The notes under the pieces were generated by a model. That model was given only the letters and a program-made list of their open reading frames with translations. It did no database searches and was not told where the DNA came from. A program made the position numbers and the translations under genes. DNA of 64,000 nt from Micromonospora sp. NBC_01740 (lineage in GTDB: Bacteria > Actinomycetota > Actinomycetes > Mycobacteriales > Micromonosporaceae): positions 4,960,001-5,024,000 of the forward strand of contig NZ_CP109150.1 in assembly GCF_035920365.1 (NCBI RefSeq), written 5' to 3'. Every line of letters starts with the position of its first letter. The stretch's first letter is position 1. Shown here in pieces: positions 16,365 to 24,569 of this stretch.

Positions 16365-16397
16365 GCGCCAGGTGTTAACGGCGCTGTCGGCATGCCG

Positions 16398-17171
16398 TTA
16401 GCGCTGTTGCTCGACGCCGGCCAGGTCCAGCACGGCGCCCAGCCCGTTGGCCCGACCCGCCTCGGCGGCCGGCAGCACCAGCACCGCACACCCGGCCGCG
16501 ACCGCCCCCGCGTCGGCCGGGGTGTCGCCCACCATCAGCGTCCGCTCCGGATCGACGCCGAGCATCCCGCAGGCGCGCAGGAAGATCCCCGGGTCCGGCT
16601 TGCAGCGTCCCACCTCGTACGAGAGGACGAACGCGTCGACCAGCCCGGCCAGCCCCCAGGCCTCGAAGTGCGGCCGGATGTCGAAGCCGATGTTGCTGAC
16701 GACGGCCACCCGGACGCCCCCGGCCCGCAGCGCGTCCAGCGTCGCCGCGGTGTCCGGGTAGGGCACCCAGCCCTCGGGCACCAGCACCCGCTCGTAGAGC
16801 GCCTCCGCGAAGCCCTCGATGCCCGCGTCCACGGTCTCGGCCAGCCCCGTGTAGGCGCCGCGGTGGGCGTACGGGTAGAGGTCCCGGTCGGCCCAGAGCT
16901 CGGCCAGCCGGGGCGGCACCCGGGTGGGCAGCGGCCCGCCCGCCCGGCCGGCGGTCAGCAGCCGGTCGGCCAGCGCGGTGGCCCGCATCCGCTCCAGGGT
17001 CACCCCGCAGGCGGCGGCGGCCGCGAGCACCCAGTCCCGGGGCTCCTCCACCTGGGCCAGGGTGCCGTGGAAGTCGAGCAGGACCGCCTCCACCGGCCGG
17101 CGGGACGGACCCGGGCGGACGGCGTCGTCGGCGCCGCGCGAGGCGTGGGGCGGTTCGGCATGATCCGGCAC
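16398..17171 (-). CDS. HAD family hydrolase with altered motif I
   Basis: The 257-residue protein has the haloacid-dehalogenase fold. Motif I is VLLDFHGTL, motif II VAVVSNIG, motif III CKPDPGIF and motif IV LMVGDTPADAG. In motif I the second aspartate of the usual DxDGT is histidine (DFHGT). The nucleophilic aspartate is present but the residue that normally acts as acid/base is changed. A C1-type helical cap lies between motifs I and II. The start is the GTG at 17171, seven bases after TAGGGT (17179-17184 on the minus strand). This removes a non-conserved upstream extension. Likely a small-molecule phosphatase of unknown substrate. Confidence 0.85.
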   Translation of the reverse strand: MPDHAEPPHASRGADDAVRPGPSRRPVEAVLLDFHGTLAQVEEPRDWVLAAAAACGVTLERMRATALADRLLTAGRAGGPLPTRVPPRLAELWADRDLYPYAHRGAYTGLAETVDAGIEGFAEALYERVLVPEGWVPYPDTAATLDALRAGGVRVAVVSNIGFDIRPHFEAWGLAGLVDAFVLSYEVGRCKPDPGIFLRACGMLGVDPERTLMVGDTPADAGAVAAGCAVLVLPAAEAGRANGLGAVLDLAGVEQQR

Positions 17172-17178
17172 GTCGTGC

Positions 17179-17184
17179 ACCCTA
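17179..17184 (-). promoter_or_regulatory. -10 hexamer for a leaderless HAD hydrolase transcript
   Basis: TAGGGT on the minus strand, seven bases, then the GTG at 17171. Confidence 0.55.
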
Positions 17185-17244
17185 CCGACCGCCTCCGACC
17201 CCCCTGCCGGTCGGCCTTGTCCGGTGGCTGTCGGCGGCACGCAT

Positions 17245-17250
17245 TAATCT
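17245..17250 (+). promoter_or_regulatory. -10 hexamer for helY
   Basis: TAATCT is followed by seven bases (TGGAGGC) and the ATG at 17258. Those seven bases also contain GGAGG, so both a leaderless and a ribosome-binding-site reading are possible. Confidence 0.5.
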
Positions 17251-17257
17251 TGGAGGC

Positions 17258-20053
17258 ATGTCGAGCCCCGCCGAGCGGTACGCAGCGGCGCGCCGCCGGG
17301 CCGCGCAGGCCTCACAGTTCCCGGCACTTGACGAGTTCGCCCTCGATCTGGGGTTCGACCTCGACGACTTCCAGCGGGAGGCGTGCCAGGCGCTGGAACG
17401 GGGCAGCGGCGTCCTGGTCTGCGCCCCGACCGGCGCCGGCAAGACGGTGGTCGGCGAGTTCGCCGTACACCTGGCCCTGCGCGGCACGCCGGCGCCCCCG
17501 GCCGGCGACGGGGCCGCCCCGCCCCGCCGGCGCAAGTGCTTCTACACCACCCCGATCAAGGCGCTGTCGAACCAGAAGTACCACGACCTGGTCGACCGCT
17601 ACGGCGCCGAGCAGGTCGGGCTGCTCACCGGCGACAACGCCATCAACGGCGACGCCCCGGTGGTGGTGATGACCACCGAGGTGCTGCGCAACATGCTCTA
17701 CGCCGGCTCGGCCACCCTCGACGGCCTGGCCTACGTGGTGATGGACGAGGTGCACTACCTCGCCGACCGGTTCCGTGGCGGGGTGTGGGAAGAGGTGATC
17801 ATCCACCTGCCCGCCTCGGTCACCCTGGTCTCCCTGTCGGCCACCGTGTCCAACGCCGAGGAGTTCGCCGACTGGCTGGTCACCGTGCGCGGCGAGACGG
17901 CCGTGGTAGTCAGCGAGCACCGCCCGGTGCCGCTGTGGCAGCACATGCTGGTCGGCAAGCGGATGTTCGACCTGTTCCATGACGCCGACGCCGCCCGCAA
18001 GCACGACGTGCACCCCGAGCTGCTGCGCTACACCCGCGACACCATGCGCCGCCTCGAGCTCGGCGAGGGGCGCAGCGCCGGTCCCGGCGGCGGCCGGCGC
18101 GGGCCCCGCTGGCGCGGCCCGATGCGCCCCGACATCGTCGACCGGCTCGACCGGGAGGGGCTGCTGCCGGCGATCCTGTTCATCTTCAGCCGCGCCGGCT
18201 GCGCCGCCGCCGTGCAGCAGTGCCTCGCCGCGGGCCTGCGGCTCACCTCCCCCGAGGAGCGGGCCGAGATCCGCCGCGTCGTCGAGTCGCGGGTCACCGC
18301 CATCCCCGGCGAGGACCTGACCGTCCTCGGCTACTGGGAGTGGCTCGACGGCCTCGAACGCGGCCTGGCCGCCCACCACGCCGGCATGCTGCCGGTGTTC
18401 AAGGAGGTCGTCGAGGAGCTCTTCGTCCGGGGCCTGGTCAAGGCGGTCTTCGCCACTGAGACGCTCGCCCTGGGCATCAACATGCCGGCCCGCTGCGTCG
18501 TGCTGGAACGCCTGGTGAAATACAACGGCGAGGCGCACGTCGACCTGACGCCGGGGGAGTACACCCAGCTCACGGGCCGCGCCGGCCGGCGCGGCATCGA
18601 CGTCGAGGGGCACGCCGTCGTCGTCTGGTCCCCGGAGACCGATCCCCGGCACGTGGCCGGTCTGGCCTCCACCCGCACCTACCCGCTGCGGTCCAGCTTC
18701 CGGCCGTCGTACAACATGGCGGTCAACCTGGTCGGCACGGTCGGCGCCGAGCCGGCCCGCGCGCTGCTGGAGTCCTCGTTCGCCCAGTTCCAGGCGGACC
18801 GCTCGGTGGTCGGCCTGGCCCGGCAGGTGCAGCGCAACACCGAGACCATCGAGGCGTACGGCGCGGAGGCGGCCTGCCACCACGGCGACTTCGACGAGTA
18901 CTTCGCGCTGCGGGTGGCGATCGGCGAGCGGGAGCGGGCCATCGCCCGGCAGGGGCAGAGCCAGCGCAAGGCCGCCGCGGTGGCCTCGCTGGAGCGGCTG
19001 CGGATCGGCGACGTGATCCGGGTGCCGTCGGGCCGGCGGGCCGGCCTGGCCGTCGTGCTCGACCCGGCCACCGGCGGCTTCGGCGAGCCCCGGCCGCTGG
19101 TGCTGACCCAGGACCGCTGGGCGGGCCGGGTCAGCCCGGGGGACTTCACCACCCCGGCCGAGGTGCTGGCGCGGATCCGGGTGCCGAAGCACTTCAACCA
19201 CCGGTCCCCGGCGGCCCGGCGCGATCTGGCCGCCGAGGTCAGCGGCACCGGGCTGGACCGGCACGGCGGCCGCCGCGGCGGCCGGTCCCGGCAGGCCGTC
19301 GGCGAGGACCACCGGCTCAGCCAGCTCCGCACCGAGCTGCGCCGGCATCCCTGCCACGCCTGCCCCGACCGCGAGGAGCACGCCCGCTGGGCGGAGCGGC
19401 GCCGCCGCCTGGAGAACGACACCGAGGAGCTGCGGCAGCGGGTGGCCGGCCGGACCGGCTCGCTGGCGCGCACGTTCGACCGGATCGTGGCGCTGCTCAC
19501 CGCCCGGGGCTACCTGGCGCCCGACGGCGCGGTGACCGACGCCGGCCGGATGCTCGGCCGGATCTGGACCGAGGCGGACCTGCTGGTCGCCGAGTGCCTG
19601 CGGCGCGGGGTGTGGGACGGGCTCTCCCCGGCCGAACTGGCGGCGGCGGTCTCCGTGGTGGTCTTCGAGGCGCGCCGCGACGTCGACGAGCGGGCGTCGC
19701 TGCCGCGCGGCCCCGTGGCCGAGGCGGTCGACGAGACGCTCAAGCTGTGGAGCGAGATCGAGGCCGACGAGGCGGCCCGGGGCCTCACCGTCACCCGGGA
19801 GCCCGACCTCGGCTTCGCCTGGCCGGTCTACCGCTGGGCGCGGGGCGAGGCGCTCGCGAAGGTCCTCGGCAGCGGCCACGAGATCGACGGCGAGATGCCG
19901 GCCGGCGACTTCGTCCGCTGGGCGCGGCAGGTGGTCGACCTGCTCGGCCAGCTCGCCGACTCCGGCGGCGCCCCGGCGGAGCTCAGGTCCACCGCCCGGC
20001 AGGCGATCGGCGCCGTGAACCGGGGTGTGCTGGCCTACCACGCCCCCGCCTGA
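17258..20053 (+). CDS. helY: Ski2/Mtr4-like superfamily 2 RNA helicase HelY
   Basis: The 931-residue helicase has Walker A at residues 55-63 (CAPTGAGKT), the DEVH box in VVMDEVHYLADRFRG, motif III in SLSATVSNAEEF, and the second RecA domain with TETLALGINMPAR and QLTGRAGRRGID. A long helical C-terminus follows (~520-931) and includes the arch-type DSHCT-like region. It resembles HelY (Rv2092c) of M. tuberculosis and eukaryotic exosome helicases, so it probably unwinds RNA during turnover. In mycobacteria it sits directly after tatC; here ~11.7 kb separates them. A strong hairpin follows at 20105-20141. Confidence 0.93.
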   Translation: MSSPAERYAAARRRAAQASQFPALDEFALDLGFDLDDFQREACQALERGSGVLVCAPTGAGKTVVGEFAVHLALRGTPAPPAGDGAAPPRRRKCFYTTPIKALSNQKYHDLVDRYGAEQVGLLTGDNAINGDAPVVVMTTEVLRNMLYAGSATLDGLAYVVMDEVHYLADRFRGGVWEEVIIHLPASVTLVSLSATVSNAEEFADWLVTVRGETAVVVSEHRPVPLWQHMLVGKRMFDLFHDADAARKHDVHPELLRYTRDTMRRLELGEGRSAGPGGGRRGPRWRGPMRPDIVDRLDREGLLPAILFIFSRAGCAAAVQQCLAAGLRLTSPEERAEIRRVVESRVTAIPGEDLTVLGYWEWLDGLERGLAAHHAGMLPVFKEVVEELFVRGLVKAVFATETLALGINMPARCVVLERLVKYNGEAHVDLTPGEYTQLTGRAGRRGIDVEGHAVVVWSPETDPRHVAGLASTRTYPLRSSFRPSYNMAVNLVGTVGAEPARALLESSFAQFQADRSVVGLARQVQRNTETIEAYGAEAACHHGDFDEYFALRVAIGERERAIARQGQSQRKAAAVASLERLRIGDVIRVPSGRRAGLAVVLDPATGGFGEPRPLVLTQDRWAGRVSPGDFTTPAEVLARIRVPKHFNHRSPAARRDLAAEVSGTGLDRHGGRRGGRSRQAVGEDHRLSQLRTELRRHPCHACPDREEHARWAERRRRLENDTEELRQRVAGRTGSLARTFDRIVALLTARGYLAPDGAVTDAGRMLGRIWTEADLLVAECLRRGVWDGLSPAELAAAVSVVVFEARRDVDERASLPRGPVAEAVDETLKLWSEIEADEAARGLTVTREPDLGFAWPVYRWARGEALAKVLGSGHEIDGEMPAGDFVRWARQVVDLLGQLADSGGAPAELRSTARQAIGAVNRGVLAYHAPA

Positions 20054-20104
20054 CCGTCACTGTCCGTCACCAGATATCGAAATCGACGCATCGCTTAGTC
20101 ACCG

Positions 20105-20141
20105 CGACGGCACCCCCCGAATTGTCCGGGGGGTGCCGTCG
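20105..20141 (+). terminator. Strong hairpin terminator after helY
   Basis: Perfect 14-base arms (CGACGGCACCCCCC and its complement at 20128-20141) enclose a 9-base AT-richer loop. No T-run follows, as is usual in actinomycetes. Confidence 0.8.
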
Positions 20142-20218
20142 TGCCTGGTCACGGCATCCCTGATCATTGCTGCGGCGCGGGATCGCGCGTCGGTGGAACG
20201 ATCTGGGAGAAGGCCGCC

Positions 20219-21103
20219 GTGGCGGAGATCAATCACTTCGAGTACGGGTGGATCACCCCCGCGCTCAGCTACGTGCTGTCGGTGCTGGGCTCGGCCCTGG
20301 GGCTGATCTGCGCGGGCCGGATCCGCACGGCGGGCAGCGCGGGCCAGCGTGCCTGGTGGGGAACCCTGGCGGCCTGGGCCATCGGTGGCACCGCCATCTG
20401 GACCATGCACTTCATGGCGATGCTCGGCTTCGCCGTCGAGGGCACCCGGATCCGGTACGACGTGCCCATCACCGTGGCCAGCGCGATGATCGCGGTGATC
20501 GCGGTCGGCATCGGCCTGGCCATCGTGGGCACCGGGCGGTTCTCCGCCGTGCGGCTGCTCGCCGGGGGCCTGTTCACGGGCGCGGGGGTCGCCGCGATGC
20601 ACTACACCGGCATGGCGGCCATGCGGCTCAACGGCCGGATCGACTACGACACCACCCGGGTCGTGCTGTCGGTCGTGATCGCGGTGGTCGCGGCCACGGT
20701 GGCGCTCTGGCTCGCGATGACCGTCCGCCGGGGGCTGGCGATCGTCGGCTCGGCGCTGCTGATGGGTGTCGCCGTCAACGGCATGCACTTCACCGGGATG
20801 AGCGCCATGTCGGTGCATCGGCACGCCGGGCAGGGCGAGGTGTCCGGCGCCGGCGTCAGCACCCTGCTCGTGCCGATCATCCTCGCGGTGGTGTTCGGCG
20901 TGGTCGGGCTGGTCTACGCGCTGCTGGCCGCCCCTACCGCCGAGGACCGGGCCGCCACCGCGTACTTCGACGACCTGCGGGGCCAGGAGCCGGCCGAGGC
21001 GTCGCCGCCGCCGGCGCCGGACCCGGTGGGGCTGCGGGCCCGGTCCACACTCGGCCAGCCGGGCACCCCGTTTCCGTCCCGCCGGGGCAACCCGCCGCGC
21101 TGA
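20219..21103 (+). CDS. MHYT-domain integral membrane sensor protein
   Basis: The 294-residue protein has about seven hydrophobic segments and the three MHYT-type repeats of the domain: WTMHFMAM, AMHYTGMAAM and GMHFTGMSAM. MHYT domains are proposed to bind copper and sense oxygen, carbon monoxide or nitric oxide at the membrane. In most bacteria they are fused to GGDEF/EAL or kinase domains. Here only a ~55-residue proline-rich cytoplasmic tail follows, so the protein has no visible output domain. The GTG at 20219 follows GGGAGAAGG by about six bases. An upstream extension to 20141 overlaps the helY terminator and is not credible. Confidence 0.88.
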   Translation: MAEINHFEYGWITPALSYVLSVLGSALGLICAGRIRTAGSAGQRAWWGTLAAWAIGGTAIWTMHFMAMLGFAVEGTRIRYDVPITVASAMIAVIAVGIGLAIVGTGRFSAVRLLAGGLFTGAGVAAMHYTGMAAMRLNGRIDYDTTRVVLSVVIAVVAATVALWLAMTVRRGLAIVGSALLMGVAVNGMHFTGMSAMSVHRHAGQGEVSGAGVSTLLVPIILAVVFGVVGLVYALLAAPTAEDRAATAYFDDLRGQEPAEASPPPAPDPVGLRARSTLGQPGTPFPSRRGNPPR

Positions 21104-21326
21104 CCCGTCCAGCGGGTCGACGCCGCCCGCCGTGCCGCGGCACGGCGGGCGGCGCTTGCTGGTCGATGGCGCGGGCTGCCACCACGATGAGCGCACCGCC
21201 GCCGACCACGAGGTGGTGTCGGCCGGATCGAGGTCGTGGGAGCGGTTGATTTTCGGGCATACGGCTTAGCGGCCAGCCGGTACCAGGGAGAGTCGGCGCA
21301 GAGGCCCGCGTGTCGAAGGAGGACTC

Positions 21327-22976
21327 GTGCGACCCACCCGCCGGCTACTGGCGCTGCTCGGGCTCGCTGCGGCGATGCCCCTGGTCGCGGCCGTCATCCT
21401 TGTCTGGATACCGTTCCGCAATGCGCAGGGTCTGATACCACAGAGCTCTGCGGTATGGCCGTACGACTCGTACCACGACATGCGCTGGCTGCTGGTCTAC
21501 CACAACTCCTGGTTGATGTTCGGGCTCCTCTTGCTGGGCGCGATCGTGCTGCGAGGGCTCTACTCCGCGGCCCTGGTCGGCCTGGCCTGGCCGGCAGGCG
21601 TACGGCGGCCGCCGTTCCGGGCGTTGGCGCGGCGCAACCTCGAAGTCGCGGCGTTCACGGCGGTCCTCGTCCTACCGTTCGCTGCGTATGCGGTCGCCGC
21701 GTCGGTGGTGTCGCTGTCCTGGTTCCTGTTCGCCTCGCTGGGCCCCATGATCATCCTCGCCCCCTTCCTGCAGCGGATGGCCGTGGGCCGGGGCCTGTGG
21801 CGGGGACTGCCTTCGGCCGAGCTCGTCGGCTGGTCGCTGCTCGACTTCGTGGTGATCTCGGTGGCCGGTGGCGCGGTGTGGCAGGTTCCCGCGTTGATGA
21901 CGCCGCTCGTCGCCGCGGGCGCGGGCGCGGCCAACGGCCTGCTGTGGAACCGGACGGTGCGGGCGGCCGTGCTGCAGCCGCGGGTACGGTGGCGGCGGGT
22001 GCCGGTGGTGCCGATCGCTGTGGTGCTCGCGCTGGCCACTCCGCTGGTGTCGCAGGTGATCACCTCGCCCCGCCACGAACGGAGCACCTTCGTCCCGCCC
22101 GTCTTCGACCGGCCGCTGCCCGCGAGGGTGCGCTACGCGGTGATCCTGCTGGCCGGGCACGAATCCGCGTACGACGGCCGCCCGTTGGGGGACCCGGCGG
22201 CCGAGTGGTTCTCATACGCTGGCCTGGACGCGGGTGGCCGCCCGCTGCCGTACCGGCGGTATGACACCCACCGGTCGCTGGACTCCAGCGCGGAACTGCT
22301 CGCCGCGCAGGTGGACGCGCTGCATCGGCGGACCGGCAGGCCCATCGCCCTGGTCGGCCGAAGTGAGGGGGCGATGGTGGCCCGGCGCTACCTCGGCGAT
22401 CGGCCGGACCCGCGGGTGCAGGCACTGGCGATGTTCAGCCCGCTGGTCCGCGCCGGACGCGCGTACTACCCACCCCCGGACGTCAGCACCGGCTGGGGTC
22501 TGGCCGCCGGCTGGCTGCTGCGGGGGATGTTCGCTGTCACGCAGGTCGGCAGGACAGCCGCCACCACGCCGGACGAGCCGTTCATCCGTTCACTGATGGA
22601 CGAAGACGGGCCCTTTTTCCGCCTGCACATGATGTGTCCCGTCCCGGGGGTCCGGGCGATCGCCTTCCTGCCGACGGTCACCGCGTCCGAGGCGCCACCG
22701 GACCCGTACATCCGCATCCCGACGGTCGAGGCACCGTCCTTCCACGGGGGGCTCATCGGTCGCCCGGTCATCGAGGACCAGTTGATCGACTTTCTCGCCG
22801 GCGAGGATGTCAACGTCCGGCGCCGGGAGTACGGCCTCCTGGAGCGGCTGGGTGCGGCCTGGCACGCACCCAACCTGGCGCTGCGCATCAACCCGGTCTG
22901 GGAACCCACCGTGCCGTCCGGCACGCCGGCCTTCTCGACGGCACTCTACTGCCGTCCGCTGCGGCAACCAGACTGA
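21327..22976 (+). CDS. Membrane-anchored alpha/beta-hydrolase-like protein
   Basis: The 549-residue protein has an N-terminal membrane half with about six hydrophobic helices (residues ~8-245) and a C-terminal extracytoplasmic or cytoplasmic domain. The latter reads YAVILLAGHESAYDG near 270 and carries a nucleophile elbow G-R-S-E-G with Ser346 (ALVGRSEGAMVARRYLGD). A conserved-looking histidine near the end (APSFHGGLIGRPVIED) could complete a Ser-His pair. I do not recognise a named family. The GTG start has AAGGAGG five bases upstream. Substrates are unknown; lipids or peptides at the membrane are reasonable guesses. The gene stands alone between a lone MHYT gene and a convergent small membrane protein gene. 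Confidence 0.72.
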   Translation: MRPTRRLLALLGLAAAMPLVAAVILVWIPFRNAQGLIPQSSAVWPYDSYHDMRWLLVYHNSWLMFGLLLLGAIVLRGLYSAALVGLAWPAGVRRPPFRALARRNLEVAAFTAVLVLPFAAYAVAASVVSLSWFLFASLGPMIILAPFLQRMAVGRGLWRGLPSAELVGWSLLDFVVISVAGGAVWQVPALMTPLVAAGAGAANGLLWNRTVRAAVLQPRVRWRRVPVVPIAVVLALATPLVSQVITSPRHERSTFVPPVFDRPLPARVRYAVILLAGHESAYDGRPLGDPAAEWFSYAGLDAGGRPLPYRRYDTHRSLDSSAELLAAQVDALHRRTGRPIALVGRSEGAMVARRYLGDRPDPRVQALAMFSPLVRAGRAYYPPPDVSTGWGLAAGWLLRGMFAVTQVGRTAATTPDEPFIRSLMDEDGPFFRLHMMCPVPGVRAIAFLPTVTASEAPPDPYIRIPTVEAPSFHGGLIGRPVIEDQLIDFLAGEDVNVRRREYGLLERLGAAWHAPNLALRINPVWEPTVPSGTPAFSTALYCRPLRQPD

Positions 22977-22984
22977 CAACCAGT

Positions 22985-23419
22985 TCAGACCCGCGAAGCG
23001 GGGGTCCGGCTCGCCGCGCGCAGCTGCCCGGCGAGCAACCAGAGGGCCACGGCGGCGAGCGCCGCCGTCATCCAGACCGCCAGCGGACGGTACGGCAGCA
23101 GCAGGATGCCGAGCCCGATGCCCACCGTTGCGGTGACGATCGCCGCGACGGTGGTGGCGCGCCGGTCGACGAGCACCGCCAGCCCGGCCACGGCGGTCGC
23201 CACCCCGCCGACCAGTCGGACCCAGCCCCAGCTGGTGATGTCGAGGTGGAACATCTCCGCGCTGGCGATGTCGACGTACGGCTCGAGCGGAACGATGGCG
23301 AGCCCGGTGAGGAAGTCGATCCCCCCGGCCGCGCCCAACAGCACCGCCGCCAGGTAGCGCCGGCTCCGTCGCTCGCTGTCCGGGCCGATGCCGTCCGGAG
23401 CTGGCCCGTCTCCCGGCAT
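22985..23419 (-). CDS. DUF7144-like four-helix membrane protein
   Basis: The 144-residue protein has four hydrophobic segments with the sequence ITSWGWVRLVGGVATAVAG in the middle. This resembles the TTWGWVHLI motif of the actinobacterial DUF7144 family, whose function is not known. A 25-residue polar N-terminus comes before the first helix. The ATG at 23419 follows a GAGGAAG site. It converges with the hydrolase gene, whose stop at 22976 is only nine bases away. A 216-base gap to the acetoacetate-decarboxylase-like gene (23420-23635) shows no further gene. Confidence 0.75.
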   Translation of the reverse strand: MPGDGPAPDGIGPDSERRSRRYLAAVLLGAAGGIDFLTGLAIVPLEPYVDIASAEMFHLDITSWGWVRLVGGVATAVAGLAVLVDRRATTVAAIVTATVGIGLGILLLPYRPLAVWMTAALAAVALWLLAGQLRAASRTPASRV

Positions 23420-23635
23420 GCTTCCTCCGCCCGTCGTCTTCGCCGCCGTGCAGCCCGTACCCGAGCCGCCGCAGGGGATTCCACCAGGCTATCGAGGCTC
23501 GCCCTGCCCCGCCGCCGGTAGCGGAGCCTGTTGGCTCAGGGACGGACCGGGAGGTTTCCGGGGCGTCGCGCCACTGGCCGCGGTGCGCGGCGGTGAGGAT
23601 CTTGGCTTTGGGGCTGTGATCGAGGATGCCCCCGC

Positions 23636-24307
23636 TCAGTCGAGCGCCGACTCACCGCCGGGGTAGGCGAAGGACGAGCGCGGTGAATAGAAGCCCCACA
23701 CGATTTCGAGCGGCTCGGCGGGACGCAGGGCGTGGACCGGGTGGTCGGGTGCCAGGAACTCCACCGACTCGATCTCGAAGGGATCGACCGGTTCCGCGAC
23801 GAAGGGGTAGTTCCCGCTCAGCAGCCTGCCGTCGAGCCGGGTCAGGTAGCGGAGCTGTCCACGGTTCACGGCGTCACCGGTGCGTCCGACCCGGGCCGTC
23901 GTGCGGATCACCGGTACGCCGTCCGCCTCGGTGGTGGCGACCAGCCGATGCCCCTTCACCTCGATCGTGGTGGTACCGGCGCTCGCCGGGGCGCCCCGCG
24001 CGACGGCGTAGTCGCGGACCACCGGGCTGGAGTTGACGTAGTGCGTCCACCAGCGGCCGGGGGTCACCCCGTCCGGGGCGTCGACCCCGGACAGGTCCGG
24101 ACCGAGATACGTCAGCGAGTAGGCGCCGAAGCCGGAGGTCTGCACGGCGTCGTCAACGACGTACTGGTTCATGAAGACCTGCCGGTTCGGGGCCGGCTCG
24201 AGGCCCTGCGGCACCAACGCGGCAACCGCGTCGGGGTCGGCCGGAACCCAGCCGAAATAGATCATCCGGCTGTTCACCACGAGCTGCGGTGCGGCGAGCT
24301 CAGTCAT
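23636..24307 (-). CDS. Acetoacetate decarboxylase family protein
   Basis: The 223-residue protein looks like the acetoacetate-decarboxylase (ADC) superfamily, with SRMIYFGWVPADPDAVAALVP near the start, the NQYVVDD and GAYSLTYLGPDLSG segments, and IEVKGHRLVATTEADG in the middle. In true ADC a lysine forms a Schiff base with the substrate. The lysine in IEVKGH is a candidate, but I cannot align it with certainty. The start is the ATG at 24307 after AAGGAGC; an ATG fifteen bases upstream overlaps that site. Many family members are lyases or hydratases with other substrates. The 262-base gap upstream (24308-24569) holds nothing I can identify. Confidence 0.68.
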   Translation of the reverse strand: MTELAAPQLVVNSRMIYFGWVPADPDAVAALVPQGLEPAPNRQVFMNQYVVDDAVQTSGFGAYSLTYLGPDLSGVDAPDGVTPGRWWTHYVNSSPVVRDYAVARGAPASAGTTTIEVKGHRLVATTEADGVPVIRTTARVGRTGDAVNRGQLRYLTRLDGRLLSGNYPFVAEPVDPFEIESVEFLAPDHPVHALRPAEPLEIVWGFYSPRSSFAYPGGESALD

Positions 24308-24569
24308 GAGGGCTCCTTCCACGCAACTGATCGGTCGCTACGACGCTACGTGGCACACCCCGTGCGGAGACCGACGGATTGGCGACACCGGCAGCGCTGC
24401 GCCACCGCCCTGATCGCGCGATGACGGGTGAGCGCATCGACGGGTCGCCCGACCGTCGGGCCGACACCTTGCAGGCGTGGCCGCGCGAGCACCCGGCGTC
24501 GAGACGGTGTGCCGGGACAGCTCCGGCGCCCGCACCGGGGCCACGGGCCTGCCCCGGTGGCCGCGCGGG

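Noticed and set aside
17312..20041. 909-residue minus-strand frame antisense to helY
   Set aside because: Composition is histidine/arginine/glycine-rich with no motif, while the plus strand encodes a full helicase.
23420..23635. Small gene between the DUF7144-like and decarboxylase-like genes
   Set aside because: Open frames are short, proline- and glycine-rich, and lack a ribosome-binding site or promoter.
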